Assembly (NCBI RefSeq): GCF_004027225.2
Contig: NC_044277.2
Location: 137,883,057-137,947,056, forward strand
Length of the DNA stretch: 64,000 nt
Direction of reading: 5' to 3'
Source of the DNA: Strigops habroptila
Taxonomy: Eukaryota; Chordata; Aves; Psittaciformes; Psittacidae
Below are positions 35,780-45,652 of this stretch, piece after piece. The notes below the pieces were generated by a model. That model ran no database searches, had not been told where the DNA came from, and saw only the letters and a list, made by a program, of their open reading frames with translations. Each line of letters opens with the position of its first letter. Position 1 is the first letter of the stretch. Both the position numbers and the translations under genes were made by a program.

Positions 35780-36310
35780 TTTCCTCTCCCCTTCCCGTTC
35801 CCGGGACTACCGGCGGCCGCGGGGGGGGGGGGGGCCGCGCCGGCTCACAGCCGCGCACCAAGCGCCGCCGGGCCGCGCAGTCCACCGCCGAGTTCTCGAT
35901 CTGCTCGGGCGGCTCCTCACCAATCGTGACATCGGCGATCAGCTATAAAGCCGTGGTGTGTCCGTCTCCCCCTGCCGCCTCCCGGGTGGTGCGGCCCGGC
36001 GCCGTGGGGACGGCGGAGGGAGCCCCATCCAACCCCCGTGGAGAGGGGGGGGAGCGCGGCCGGCGGAGGTACCGTGGAGGGCTCGGGCGGACGGAGCGGG
36101 ATGGGCAGCGGGAGCGCTCCCCCTCGCCTGCGGGTCCGGCGGAGAGGCTGCCCCTATCGGAGCCGGGCGGGACGGCAGTTGCGGCGCCGGGGAGTCCCGT
36201 GGCGTCAGGGTTTAACTCCTGGTTTAAACGTTAGAAGTACCTAATAGCCTTTAAACGCACGGTGACGTCCGGCAGCTCTTGTTCCCGGGCGGAGATTGGC
36301 CCCGCTTGTT
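35780..36310. promoter_or_regulatory. Second CpG-rich block, candidate OXSM promoter
   Basis: The block is strongly GC- and CpG-rich and lies upstream of OXSM. It holds a CCAAT box at 35920-35924, a TATA-like CTATAAAG at 35943-35950, a TGACGTCC CRE-like site at 36263-36270 and an inverted CCAAT (ATTGG) at 36295-36299. A plausible plus-strand splice donor, GGAG|GTACCG, follows at 36069. A non-coding OXSM exon of roughly 35975-36068 spliced to 38747 is therefore reasonable but unproven. A run of 14 G starts at 35821. Confidence 0.55.
35975..36068 (+). other. OXSM: Putative non-coding first exon of OXSM
   Basis: This is inferred only from a TATA-like box about 30 bases upstream of 35975 and the donor GTACCG at 36069. 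The first coding exon has a strong acceptor at 38746 with a 35-base leader, so an upstream 5' UTR exon must exist. Other donors in the block could serve instead. Confidence 0.3.
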
Positions 36311-36639
36311 TATCTCTTCCACGGCAGGGCACGTAGCATTGCTTGGGCCAGACGAGGGCTCCTGGTCATGGTACAGCAGTTGACAGCGTGTTATTAAAAG
36401 CTGCGTGTTAGGCCAGCACCGGTTTAAAGACCTCTGCAACAATATTATGTATATTGCCGCCTCTTGAAATAGCCAGGCTACCTATCTGAAAAATGCACAA
36501 TGACAAATTTGGGCCAGGATTTAAAGCAGCCTTTTTTTTAAAAAAAAAAAAGCCTGCTTTAGTAAGTGTTATTTTTAGCTTTTTACTTTTAATGCCACTG
36601 TGGTGTGCTTGTGCTCCCATGGGAAAGACTGAGTCTGTG

Positions 36640-37050
36640 TATTTTCTCTCTTATGAGGAGAGACTGTGGGAGCTGGGCCTGTTTAGTCTGGAGAAGAGCA
36701 GATCGAGAGGGGATCTCATGAATGCATGTAAATATCTCAAAGGCAGGTGTCAGGAGGATGGTGCCAGACTCTTCAGTGGTGCCCAGTGACAGGACGAGGA
36801 GCAATGGCCATAAACTAAAACAGGAGAAGTTTCACCTCAACATGAGGAAGAACTTCTTTGTGCTGAGGGTGTCAGAGCACTGGAACAGCTGCCCAGGAGG
36901 TTGTGGAGTCTCCCTCTCTGGAGACATTTAAAACCCACCTGGACACGTTCCTGTGTACCTGCTCTGGGTGGCCTTGCCTTGGCAGGGGGGTTGGGCCATA
37001 TGATCTCCAGAGGTCCCTTCCAATCCTAATGATCCTGTGATAATGTGATT
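36640..37050 (+). mobile_element. CR1 LINE 3' fragment, plus orientation
   Basis: The sequence runs from the CR1 part reading GAGAGACTGTGGGAGCTGGG through CTTCTTTGTGCTGAGGGT to a tail TGATCTCCAGAGGTCCCTTC. The tail variant differs from the CR1 copies ending CTTAAGGTCCTTTCC, which points to another subfamily. It has no intact frame and sits in the presumed first intron of OXSM. Confidence 0.9.
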
Positions 37051-38159
37051 TGATGATTTTAGCAGGAGTGCATGAGCCCAGCAGCCCCATATGGTCCCCA
37101 CGCAGCTCCTTATGTACCCCATGTATTTTACCAAAGACCTAGTCATGTTGAGTTGCAAAAAGCAACTTTTATGAGGCAAAAAGCAGGTTGTTGCCTATTT
37201 GAAAGAGAACTCTTGAAACACTCTCCAAGTCTGTTTAGAGATATTGTTTGTTCTATGCAGTGTGCTCCGTGGTGCATTTCCACAAGTCAGGCACACTCAA
37301 TGCTGGCTTCTTTGTTACATTTGTACACAAAAGTTCAAGGTAGTACACTTGCAGTCACAATGATTGGGCAATAATCTGCAATCACTGGTTCTTACATTCT
37401 CTCATCTCTGTTTAGAGATGCAGCATAGATTTATTTCACTATGCATGTCTCATGATTAAGGCTTTCTGTAGACAAGGGTCTCTTATCTCAAGGGAGTGTG
37501 ATTTTTAGTGTAATGAAGGCAGTCCACTTTAAGATGCCTTCAAAGCTAGTTTCATTGCCAACTTCTCAACTAATGAGTTATGTGTCCTTTGCCCGAGGAT
37601 GTTATCCTCCTCCTCTGGGGCCCTTTGGCCTTCGTTCAGTCATTATCTACCAAAAACAAGATAGTTGTTCTTCTAAACCTCAACAAATACATTTACATTG
37701 TTTCTTCTGGGGTGAATTTCGACCTTCCTGCTGTAAATTCAGGAGCAAGGTGACCTGCTGAAGCCTGTATCGTAGGTGTTGGCATTGTTGAGCTGCAGCC
37801 TCTGCCCTGCTCCTGCATGCCAGAAGTGTGCGATCAGACCAGCTCCCAGCCTGGTGGATGCTGAGGCAAGGCAAGAGAGAGGGGCTGTGATGCAGCGCTG
37901 CAGCGTTACTGTTTGTCATGGTCTTCTCATCTGCCCAAAGTACTTGTGCTCAGCAGCGGCCTCCTGCCATCACTTCATATGCCTCATGATACCTGAGGTC
38001 TGGTGGGGTTACCTTCAAGGGAGGTGGTTGTGGGGTACATCTAGCCAAACGCACTTGAGGTGCTGTCCCCTGATGGTCTAAATAACCCAAAGCTCATGAA
38101 GGGTAGGTGGAGGGAGAAAGATGAGGAGTCTTGCCCAAGATGCGTAGTAGGCACACTTG

Positions 38160-38273
38160 GCGAGTGCCTTGGTGACAGAGCCAGGAAGGCTTTCTGGACT
38201 TTTGCTGAGAAAGATTGAACCAGATGACTCTTGAGAACCCTTCCAACCTGGTGTTCTGTGATTCTATGACTCC
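38160..38273 (+). mobile_element. CR1 LINE 3' tail
   Basis: The stretch ends with CCAGATGACTCTTGAGAACC, then CTTCCAACCTGGTGTTCTGT and a TGATTCTATGA tail, a diverged CR1 end. The 5' boundary is uncertain. Confidence 0.65.
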
Positions 38274-38746
38274 TGTTCTGAGTTTTCTAGACCGTTTTGC
38301 CTGTCAAAAACGTTGAGATGACAACATCCTTAACATGATAATGGTAGGACATACACATACAGGTGAACATACACTTCCTCCCTTAGAAGACTGAAGCTGT
38401 TAATGCTCATTGTTAAACTTCTAGAGAGCTGGTGGTTAAAGCCATATGGGGGAGGGAGTTTTGCAACAAAACCAGAGTGCCTTGCAGTCCACAGCAGTGC
38501 AAAATCGTATTCATTAGAAGCTTAAGCTAGAATAGCCCGCTAGAGGCAGTCACAAAGCGAATGTGTTTCTATGCCCTGTCTGCCATAACGCATACTATTC
38601 ATGATTACAGAGACAGAAAATACATCCCTTTCTGCAGGGTTGAAAGTAGGCTTTCATGTAAAAAGCAGGTTATTAATTTAGCATAATTACAATGTTTTTT
38701 GCATTAGCTGCTTTATAGATATGTTTGTGTCTTTTTTTTCTTCCAG

Positions 38747-38781
38747 TTACAGAAACGTGCTTGAAGTGACTGATTTCCACC
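38747..38781 (+). other. OXSM: OXSM 5' UTR segment before the start codon
   Basis: A long pyrimidine tract and CAG at 38744-38746 form a clear acceptor. The exon then gives 35 bases and the start context TTTCCACCATGT, a good Kozak match, which supports the ATG at 38782. Confidence 0.7.
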
Positions 38782-39764
38782 ATGTTCTCACACTGCTCGT
38801 GGGATCTATTAAAGATTGCAAAGCTTCAACTCCGAGGTCTGAATTTAAATCTGCATTTACAAAGCCACAGGAGAGCATTCAGCAAGTCACTGCCTGCATG
38901 TCGAAGGAAAGTAGTTGTTACAGGTATTGGCTTAGTGTCCCCTCTTGGTGTGGGGACTCAGTTTGTGTGGAAGCACCTTCTCCAAGGAGACAGTGGGATT
39001 GTAGCACTAGACGGGGAAGAATATGCAGGCATCCCATGTAAAGTGGCTGCCTGTGTGCCGAGGGGAAATGAGGAAGGTCAGTTCAGTGAAGAAATGTTTG
39101 TGTCAAAATCGGAGGCCAAATCCATGAGTTCTGCCACTGTGATGGCCATTGGTGCAGCAGATCTGGCAATGAAGGACTCCGGCTGGTCTCCCCACTCTGA
39201 AGAGGATCGCTTAAGTGCTGGTGTGGCAATTGGGATGGGAATGGTTCCACTGGAAGAGATTTCTGATACAGCTGCTTTATTTAAAATCAAGGGTTATAGC
39301 AAGGTTAGCCCATTCTTTGTCCCAAAGATTTTAGTCAATATGGCAGCAGGCCATGTCAGCATTAAATACCAACTGAAAGGGCCAAATCATGCTGTGTCAA
39401 CTGCTTGTACTACAGGCGCACATGCTGTCGGAGACTCCTTTAGATTTATTGCCACTGGTGATGCAGATATCATGTTGGCTGGAGGGACTGAGGCTTGCAT
39501 TAGTCCTTTGTCCTTGGCTGGATTTGCAAGAGCTCGGGCCCTCAGCACAAGTTTTAACTCAAGCCCTAAAATGGCCTGCCGACCTTTTGATTCGCGGAGA
39601 GAAGGGTTTGTAATGGGAGAGGGTGCTGCTGTGCTGGTCTTGGAAGAGTACGGACATGCGGTACAAAGAGGTGCCAGGATCTATGCAGAAGTTTTAGGTT
39701 ATGGACTGTCTGGTGATGCTTGCCACATAACAGCACCTAATCCAGAGGGAGATGGTGCATTCAG
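38782..39764 (+). CDS. OXSM: OXSM coding exon 1 (N-terminal half, nucleophile Cys)
   Basis: The exon is 983 nt, from ATG to the donor GTAAGT at 39765. It encodes the presequence, the thiolase-like N-terminal half and the nucleophile C209 (codon 39406-39408). It ends in PNPEGDGAF plus two bases of an Arg codon. Confidence 0.97.
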
Positions 39765-42700
39765 GTAAGTACTATATGTTGATTATGATAGCTACTTCAT
39801 ATGCTGATTATACTGGGTACATTTGTTTTTGTTGTTGCATGCTTTTCCTAGAGAAATGCTGTTCAATCTTGAATTAATATTCCAAAAGCCTGAAAACTTA
39901 ACCTGAAAACTGAAAGAACTTCTTGTAAGGTTTTGCCCCTATTTTATTCTATTAGTAACAAGGTGAAGGCCAGTTCTTGCCAGAATCAGCCTTTTTGCAT
40001 AGAGTTATGAAAACTTTCTGTGTGTGAAAATATTTAGCGTTTGGTGCCTACAGCTATTCACACAGCTGTAGTCAAAGTGTGAAAGGAAAGCTCTTTTTTA
40101 AGATCTTTTTGGTCCAATAGAACCTTTTCAGATTCTCCTGAAAAAACTCCACTGCAACAGGTTATGTCATTTGTTGTGTTTCGAAAGGAGGATAGCATTC
40201 CTGAAGGAATCCCAAGTGATGAAAACTGTAGAGCACTTGGAGGATCTAGTTTGTTAGAATAATTACCGTACGTGTAATTAGCATTAATTGTGGCTATTCT
40301 TATTTAGAAAAGACTTGAACTCTCCATAGGGAAAGTATTTAGGTCATATGCCAGTGCTACAAGCATGTTTAAATACTTCATTCTTGATGCAACTTTGAGT
40401 GTTGGTGGAGAGGCATAACAAATAGACTTTAGCTCCACCATTGTTACTTTCATCAAAACCCGTTCACATGTAGATGATATTAGTTTACTCGTTATCACTG
40501 ACCTAATTAAATTGTCAGTTAAATTACATGTGTAAGTTTGGGAGCTTTGTGTAGGCTGAATACTACTGCTGACATTGGAATCTTTAGTAAAGATTTAGTT
40601 TGCATTATTCTGAATGTATGTGAATAACACAATTCAATACTTCACTGCACAGATAGATCAAGTTCCTGCACGGTATTGTAAAGCTGTGTTTGCATCTTTG
40701 TTGGGTTAACAGATTTTCCAAGAGGTATAATATACCAGGTTTCCCCTTTATGCTGTTTGATTCATACTTAATTGTTCTGCAGACGTGGGTGTGAGCTGAG
40801 TCATCAGCAGTGTCGTCTCCCAGATTTTCAGACTTGTTTACCCTTGAGATGATATGGCAATGCATTGTAACTGGATTTTTTGTATATTTTGTGATTGCAG
40901 TAACATATAAATTGAATTCACAGTGGGAAGTAGTTGAAAATTAATCTTGGCATCTAAAAATGTTAAGCCTTTCCACCCTGGAGATGAGATAATACATTTT
41001 ATTACAGTCTTCAAACCAGTATTTTATTACTGCCGTGGTATATGGATTAAATCCATGTATATGCTTCTCTTACTTTTCTGGGGGAATTTTATTTTCTACA
41101 TCAAAAAGAATCAGGGGAATATGTTTCTGTCATCTAGTAACTAACTTCAGTTGGAGACTAATACGTATGTTTGAAAAAACCTGCAGGAAAGGACAGGCAA
41201 AGCCAGACTCAGAAGTGTGGATATAAAGTGTGTTCTTCACACTTTGTTAGTGTAAATGTGCCTTGCAGCTGACATTTAGCTAAATTAATGTACGTGTTTC
41301 CCTCAGTAATCCTTTTTGCCTAAGTGTTGCCTCACTGCTGAGTGACAGTGAGCATCAGTGACCTCCAACCTAAGCTAAGCTGGATGCTTCTGAGGGTAGA
41401 AGGCCATGCTGGAGACATTGAAATTTGCCCAGCAGCCTGTGCTATCTTTTTTGTGAGCTTCCTTTTATTTACTTATTTTTCATAAATTTCAAAGAAGTCA
41501 GTGGTCTTTTGCTCAGAGATACTTCGTTAAGCTCTCTGTGCAAGGAGAGATGTTGGAGATCTGTGAGAAAATCACAGTATGGAGCTGTATTGATCCTTCT
41601 GTGATTTTCATAGAAAAATGTGTTTTATAGAGGCAGTCACAGTCCACAGGTTATCAGGAGTTAGAATGAAACATACAGTGTCAGGGTAGAAAAGTGTGAC
41701 TTCTAGTAAATTTCGTTTTATATATAGGAATTTGTGCTATCTCATTGACATTTCTAGCCTCTGGAAAGCATGCAAAAGAAGCTCAGGAGGAGGATGACTG
41801 CAGAATTTTTCTTTCATTGCCCAATATTTTCGTTTGATAGAATTATTTTTTTCCCAATTCCCTAGTATTGCAAATATGAGGGAAAATACAGTGTAAAAAC
41901 TAGGGAATCTTCTTTTCACTTAAAATGGGAAGGGGATTTTTTAGTCCAGTGTACTGAATGTTACATTAATGCATCACTGCACTAGAGAAACTTCAGCGGA
42001 TGGAACATAAATTTTTGTAATTATTTCAGCTAGTTATTTCACTCTCAAATATTTGTTTGTTTTTAATTTTTGCATTGAAAAGGATCTTTGAGATACTGAT
42101 GTAGTCTGTAGAGTTATATCTTCTCTATTTCTGTATTTTTCACAACTGTGGAATTTTTAGCAGCAGGTGCCTGACTTTTTAGTGGGTCTCACCACTACTG
42201 TCTTTCTTGGGTGGCTAAATGTAAATGCTGGTGTGTTTAGTTAGGTGAATCCATCTCTTATCTTTCCTTTAGGGTGCCTAAATGTAAATGCTAGTGTGTT
42301 GAGTTAAGTGAATCCATCTCTTGTCATTTACATCTTGGTAAAATATGTCATGCAGATTTTCATATTTGATAAACATTTTAAAACATCCTATACTTTTGCT
42401 TTTGGTTTGTACATGTGTGTTTATGTCAAAAAACCAATGGGAAATTCATTCTCTCTTCTTTTTTTCTCAGGTGTATGTCTGCTGCAATAAAAGATTCTGG
42501 GATCAAGCCTGAAGACATTACATACATCAATGCACATGCAACTTCTACACCTCTAGGAGATGCTGCTGAGAATCAAGCAATCAAGAGACTTTTTAAAGAT
42601 CACTCACGTAATATTGCTGTTTCCTCAACAAAAGGAGCAACAGGGCATCTCCTGGGGGCTGCAGGAGCTATTGAAGCAGCTTTTACTGCACTGTCCTGTT

Positions 42701-42873
42701 ACCACGGAATTTTGCCACCTACTCTAAACTTAGAGAAAACAGAGGCAGAGTTTGACCTCAATTATGTTCCATTAACAGCTCAGGAGTGGAAGACTGAAAA
42801 ACGGCGTATAGCACTCACAAATTCATTTGGTTTTGGTGGTACTAATGCAACTTTGTGCTTTTCAAGTGTTTAA
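38782..42873 (+). CDS. OXSM: OXSM, mitochondrial 3-oxoacyl-[ACP] synthase (whole coding span, 2 coding exons)
   Basis: OXSM is the beta-ketoacyl-ACP synthase (KAS II/FabF type) of mitochondrial type II fatty acid synthesis. It condenses malonyl-ACP with acyl-ACP, feeding lipoic acid precursor and longer acyl-ACPs. Coding exons 38782-39764 and 42471-42873 join in frame across a 2706-base intron (Arg codon split AG|G), giving 461 residues (human 459). Residues 1-42 are rich in Lys, Arg, Leu and Ser and look like a mitochondrial presequence. The synthase fold starts at [18 protein letters not shown]. The triad is C209 ([13 protein letters not shown]), H350 ([12 protein letters not shown]) and H387 ([13 protein letters not shown]). 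The end has the typical [13 protein letters not shown] motif. Position head-to-head with NGLY1 agrees with the human order. No stop or frameshift was seen. Confidence 0.97.
39765..42470. other. OXSM: OXSM intron
   Basis: The 2.7 kb intron has donor GTAAGT and acceptor TTTTTCTCAG. It is AT-rich with no open frame I would support. The one structured element is the 63-base tandem duplication near its 3' end. Confidence 0.9.
42209..42334 (+). repeat. 63-base tandem duplication in the OXSM intron
   Basis: Two adjacent copies with period 63 start GGGTGGCTAAATGTAAATGC (42209) and GGGTGCCTAAATGTAAATGC (42272). They share TGAATCCATCTCTT further on and differ at several positions, so the duplication is not very recent. 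It ends about 136 bases before the acceptor. Confidence 0.9.
42471..42873 (+). CDS. OXSM: OXSM coding exon 2 (C-terminal half, catalytic His pair)
   Basis: The exon follows the acceptor TTTTTCTCAG. It starts [20 protein letters not shown], carries H350 and H387, and ends [10 protein letters not shown] followed by TAA at 42871-42873. Length is 403 nt. Confidence 0.97.
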
Positions 42874-43080
42874 CCTATGCTGTGCATGTTGTGAAAAATG
42901 GCGCTGACAATGATTTTCTGTACTGCCACCCTTGGTATGTACCGGTATCTTTTCTCAGCTTTGAGAATTGCTCATTTGAAACATAAGGACTTTCTTCACC
43001 CTAAAATCAGTAATTTTAGAAGACAGAACTTCTGTTACTCATTTTAATAAAAGTAAATAAAAAACCTATTCTTTGTGTTG
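42874..43080 (+). terminator. OXSM: OXSM 3' UTR and poly(A) signals
   Basis: Two AATAAA hexamers lie at 43046-43051 and 43056-43061, about 180 bases after the stop. A GT-rich stretch (TTTGTGTTGT) follows from about 43072, as expected around a cleavage site. The 3' UTR is short. Confidence 0.8.
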
Positions 43081-44642
43081 TAAAGAAGTTTTTCTTCTTA
43101 AGTAGAAGAGAAGACATCATTGACCATTTTGTGGGTTTACTTCATTAGAATAGATTTTTCATATGCGTGTGGCACAGAAATTGCTCTGAAACATTTGTGC
43201 AAAAGGGAGGCTGCCTAACAAACTAGTTTCCATATGTTGTGTTACTTCATTAGCCATGGTGTGGAGTGGTAACAGTGAAGGATGCGTGCAGCATGGCTTA
43301 TACATCTTCCATGTGGCCCATGGATAGAATTAGTAGGTAACCTGGTTTGTTCTGAAATTTTGGACAAGAATAGCAAGGTAGATATACAAGTATAGTATGA
43401 AGGATTTACAAGGTAGTTACACAGAAAGGAAAAAGACTCTTGAAACCCCTGTCTGTTCTGCCAAAATGGAAAAATAGAACTAGCCAAACTTGGAAAAACA
43501 AAGAATCTTTTAGTAAGAAAAAAAAACCCCAACCCACATGCAAGAAAATCTGGGTCTTGTGTTGAGGGTGAGGGGAAGAAAGAGAACAGGAAAATAAAAT
43601 TGTACCTACAGCTGACATATTGATGGTGGGTTAGTAAAGGACTTCAGCTGTTCCTTCTGGCTCCAGTTAGCATCTTAGCCAAGTAGTGCCTCGAAAGCGC
43701 AGATGTGAGTGAAGTCAGACATCCCTATTGGTAAGTTATGTCATTAAAAGTCTTTTTACCAGTTCTCTTTTTGACCTGTGTAAGTGGAGGCAAAATAACT
43801 CACTGGATTTAAAATAAAGGACATGTAAAGTAGCTATACTATAAGTAAATTTCATTCTGGGAAGAGATTACTTATGGGCTATCATGAGGCTTAACAGTAC
43901 CCTAGAACCTCATTATTTACACAAATGGTCTGAATGCCGATGTGGAACAGCATAATTTTTGCATCTGCTGTCTTTACTCAATAGAAAGCTAAAGAGAATT
44001 ATGACAAAAATGCAGTCAGAGAATAATTAAGACTCTTTCAGAAGCTGAGCTCATACAGAACCATGCAGTCCAAAATAGATTAATGAATAATAAGCCTGAA
44101 AGCAAATAGAGAGAGTATGGGAATTTGCTGTTGGGAAAAATACCTACAAACCTCTTATCTTCTTGATGATTAATAGTAGCAGTACAATGAATGAGGATTC
44201 GGACTGCACACAGTGTAAAAGGCAGATATAAAATTCACCATTACTATCTGCAAGTTACATACAAAAAGAAATTGATTGAAAGAATTCTACCTCCAGGAAA
44301 CAGCCAGCATTAAGGTTGTGAATTTGGAGGGATCATCCAGCAAGTTTCTGGAGATATTTTTTCAGGTAGCTGTAATCCAGGGTGGAATGTGGGAAGACTA
44401 GGTACTGCTGCATTATTGAGGACCTGAATTACCATCTAACTAAACTTGCCCAGACTCGTTATGTAGCTGCAGATCGGTAATTAATACTGTGACAGAGTGA
44501 TATGTTTCTGTTTCCCTCCGATAGCAGAGATCGTGGCCCCAGGAGTGTTGGATGCAGACTCTTGTGTACCAAGCATGAAAAGACAGATTACACTGTCACA
44601 CAGAAAAGTAAAACAGAAACTGAAATGATTAAAAGATCTTTC
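43081..44642. other. Intergenic between OXSM and the retroelement, no gene seen
   Basis: About 1.5 kb of unique-looking AT-rich sequence. The short frames on both strands show no family motif. Confidence 0.65.
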
Positions 44643-44647
44643 TCCTC
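44643..44647. repeat. Target-site duplication, left copy (TCCTC)
   Basis: The five bases TCCTC immediately before the LTR at 44648 are repeated at 48249-48253. A 5-base duplication suits ERVL-class integration. Confidence 0.85.
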
Positions 44648-45224
44648 TGTCGTGGTTTGAGCCCAGCCGGTAACTCAGAACCACACAGCCGCTCGCTCAC
44701 TCCCCCCCCCCCCCCCCTTCTTCCTCCCCCCCGCTCCCGGAGGGATGGGGAGGAGAATGGGAAGAATGCAACTCCCACGGGTTGAGATAAGAGCAGTCCC
44801 GCAACTAAGGTATAACACAAAACCACTACTGCTACCACCAATGATAATAACGATTAGTGAAATAACAAGGGGAGAGGATACAATTGCTCACCACCCGCCG
44901 ACCGATACCCAGCCCGACCCGAGCAGTGATCTGGGCCTTCCGGGTAACTCCCCCCGGTTTATATACTGGGCATGACGTGCTGTGGTATGGAATACCCCTT
45001 TGGCTAGTTTGGGTCAGGTGTCCTGTCTCTGCTTCCTCCCGGCTTCCCCTCCTCCCTGGCAAAGCATGAGACTGAGAAAGTCCTTGGTTGGAATAAACAT
45101 TACTTAGCAACAACTAAAAACATCGGTGTTATCAGCGTTGTTCCCAGGCTGAAAGTTAAAAAACACAGCACTGCACCAGCTACTAAGCAGGAGAAAAATG
45201 ACTGCTATAGCTGAACCCAGGACA
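44648..45224 (-). repeat. 3' LTR of the ERVL-like element
   Basis: The 577-base LTR matches the 5' LTR except for C at 45072 (plus strand) and 16 rather than 14 C in the poly-C run near 44702. The TATATAAA box on the minus strand is at 44965-44958. It lies next to the polypurine tract. Confidence 0.95.
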
Positions 45225-45228
45225 GTAT

Positions 45229-45237
45229 CCACCCCTT
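45229..45237 (-). other. Polypurine tract
   Basis: The minus strand reads AAGGGGTGG, followed by ATAC and then the 3' LTR start TGTCC. Position and composition fit the plus-strand primer of reverse transcription. Confidence 0.75.
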
Positions 45238-45299
45238 ATTCCATACCATTCACGTCATGCTCAGATCCCACATCTCTCAGCACACTATCACCCCTGTCC

Positions 45300-45337
45300 C
45301 ATATATACACATATATATACACCCACACCCACACACA
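45300..45337. repeat. AT/AC dinucleotide repeat
   Basis: An ATATATACACATATATATAC tract followed by CACCCACACCCACACACA lies inside the retroelement. Confidence 0.85.
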
Positions 45338-45652
45338 GAGAAAGATATCGTTCCCTAGTCCATGGACCAATCCCTGTAAAATTGCTGAACTCATCCAGTC
45401 CATGATGTCAGGCTCCATCTCTTGTAATAGTCTTTCAGGGCAGGAGGGACGGTACATAGTGTTGGGTTGTTGCCTGCTGATGATACCGCCAAACTCATCT
45501 GGTCACTGCTGAGCTCGTCTGGTTTCCTCAAAATTCATTCTTTGTTGAGGTGATGATCGGAGGGAAGTCAGGGTCAACGGCTGGTGACCTGAAGATATCT
45601 AGCTGGTGGGCTATAAAAGTGTTATAGAGCAGGCAACAGCATACAATTGAGT

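Larger units (their letters stand above)
45225..45652 (-). other. Retroelement region between the ORF stop and the 3' LTR
   Basis: About 430 bases without a supported frame; no envelope or dUTPase motif is visible. It contains a simple repeat of AT/AC type at 45300-45337 and ends in the polypurine tract. Confidence 0.7.

Noticed and set aside
35302-36234. 310-codon plus-strand frame
   Set aside because: It begins in an inverted CR1 copy and runs through GC-rich promoter DNA, where stop codons are rare. The product is low-complexity Gly/Arg/Pro/Ala with no domain.
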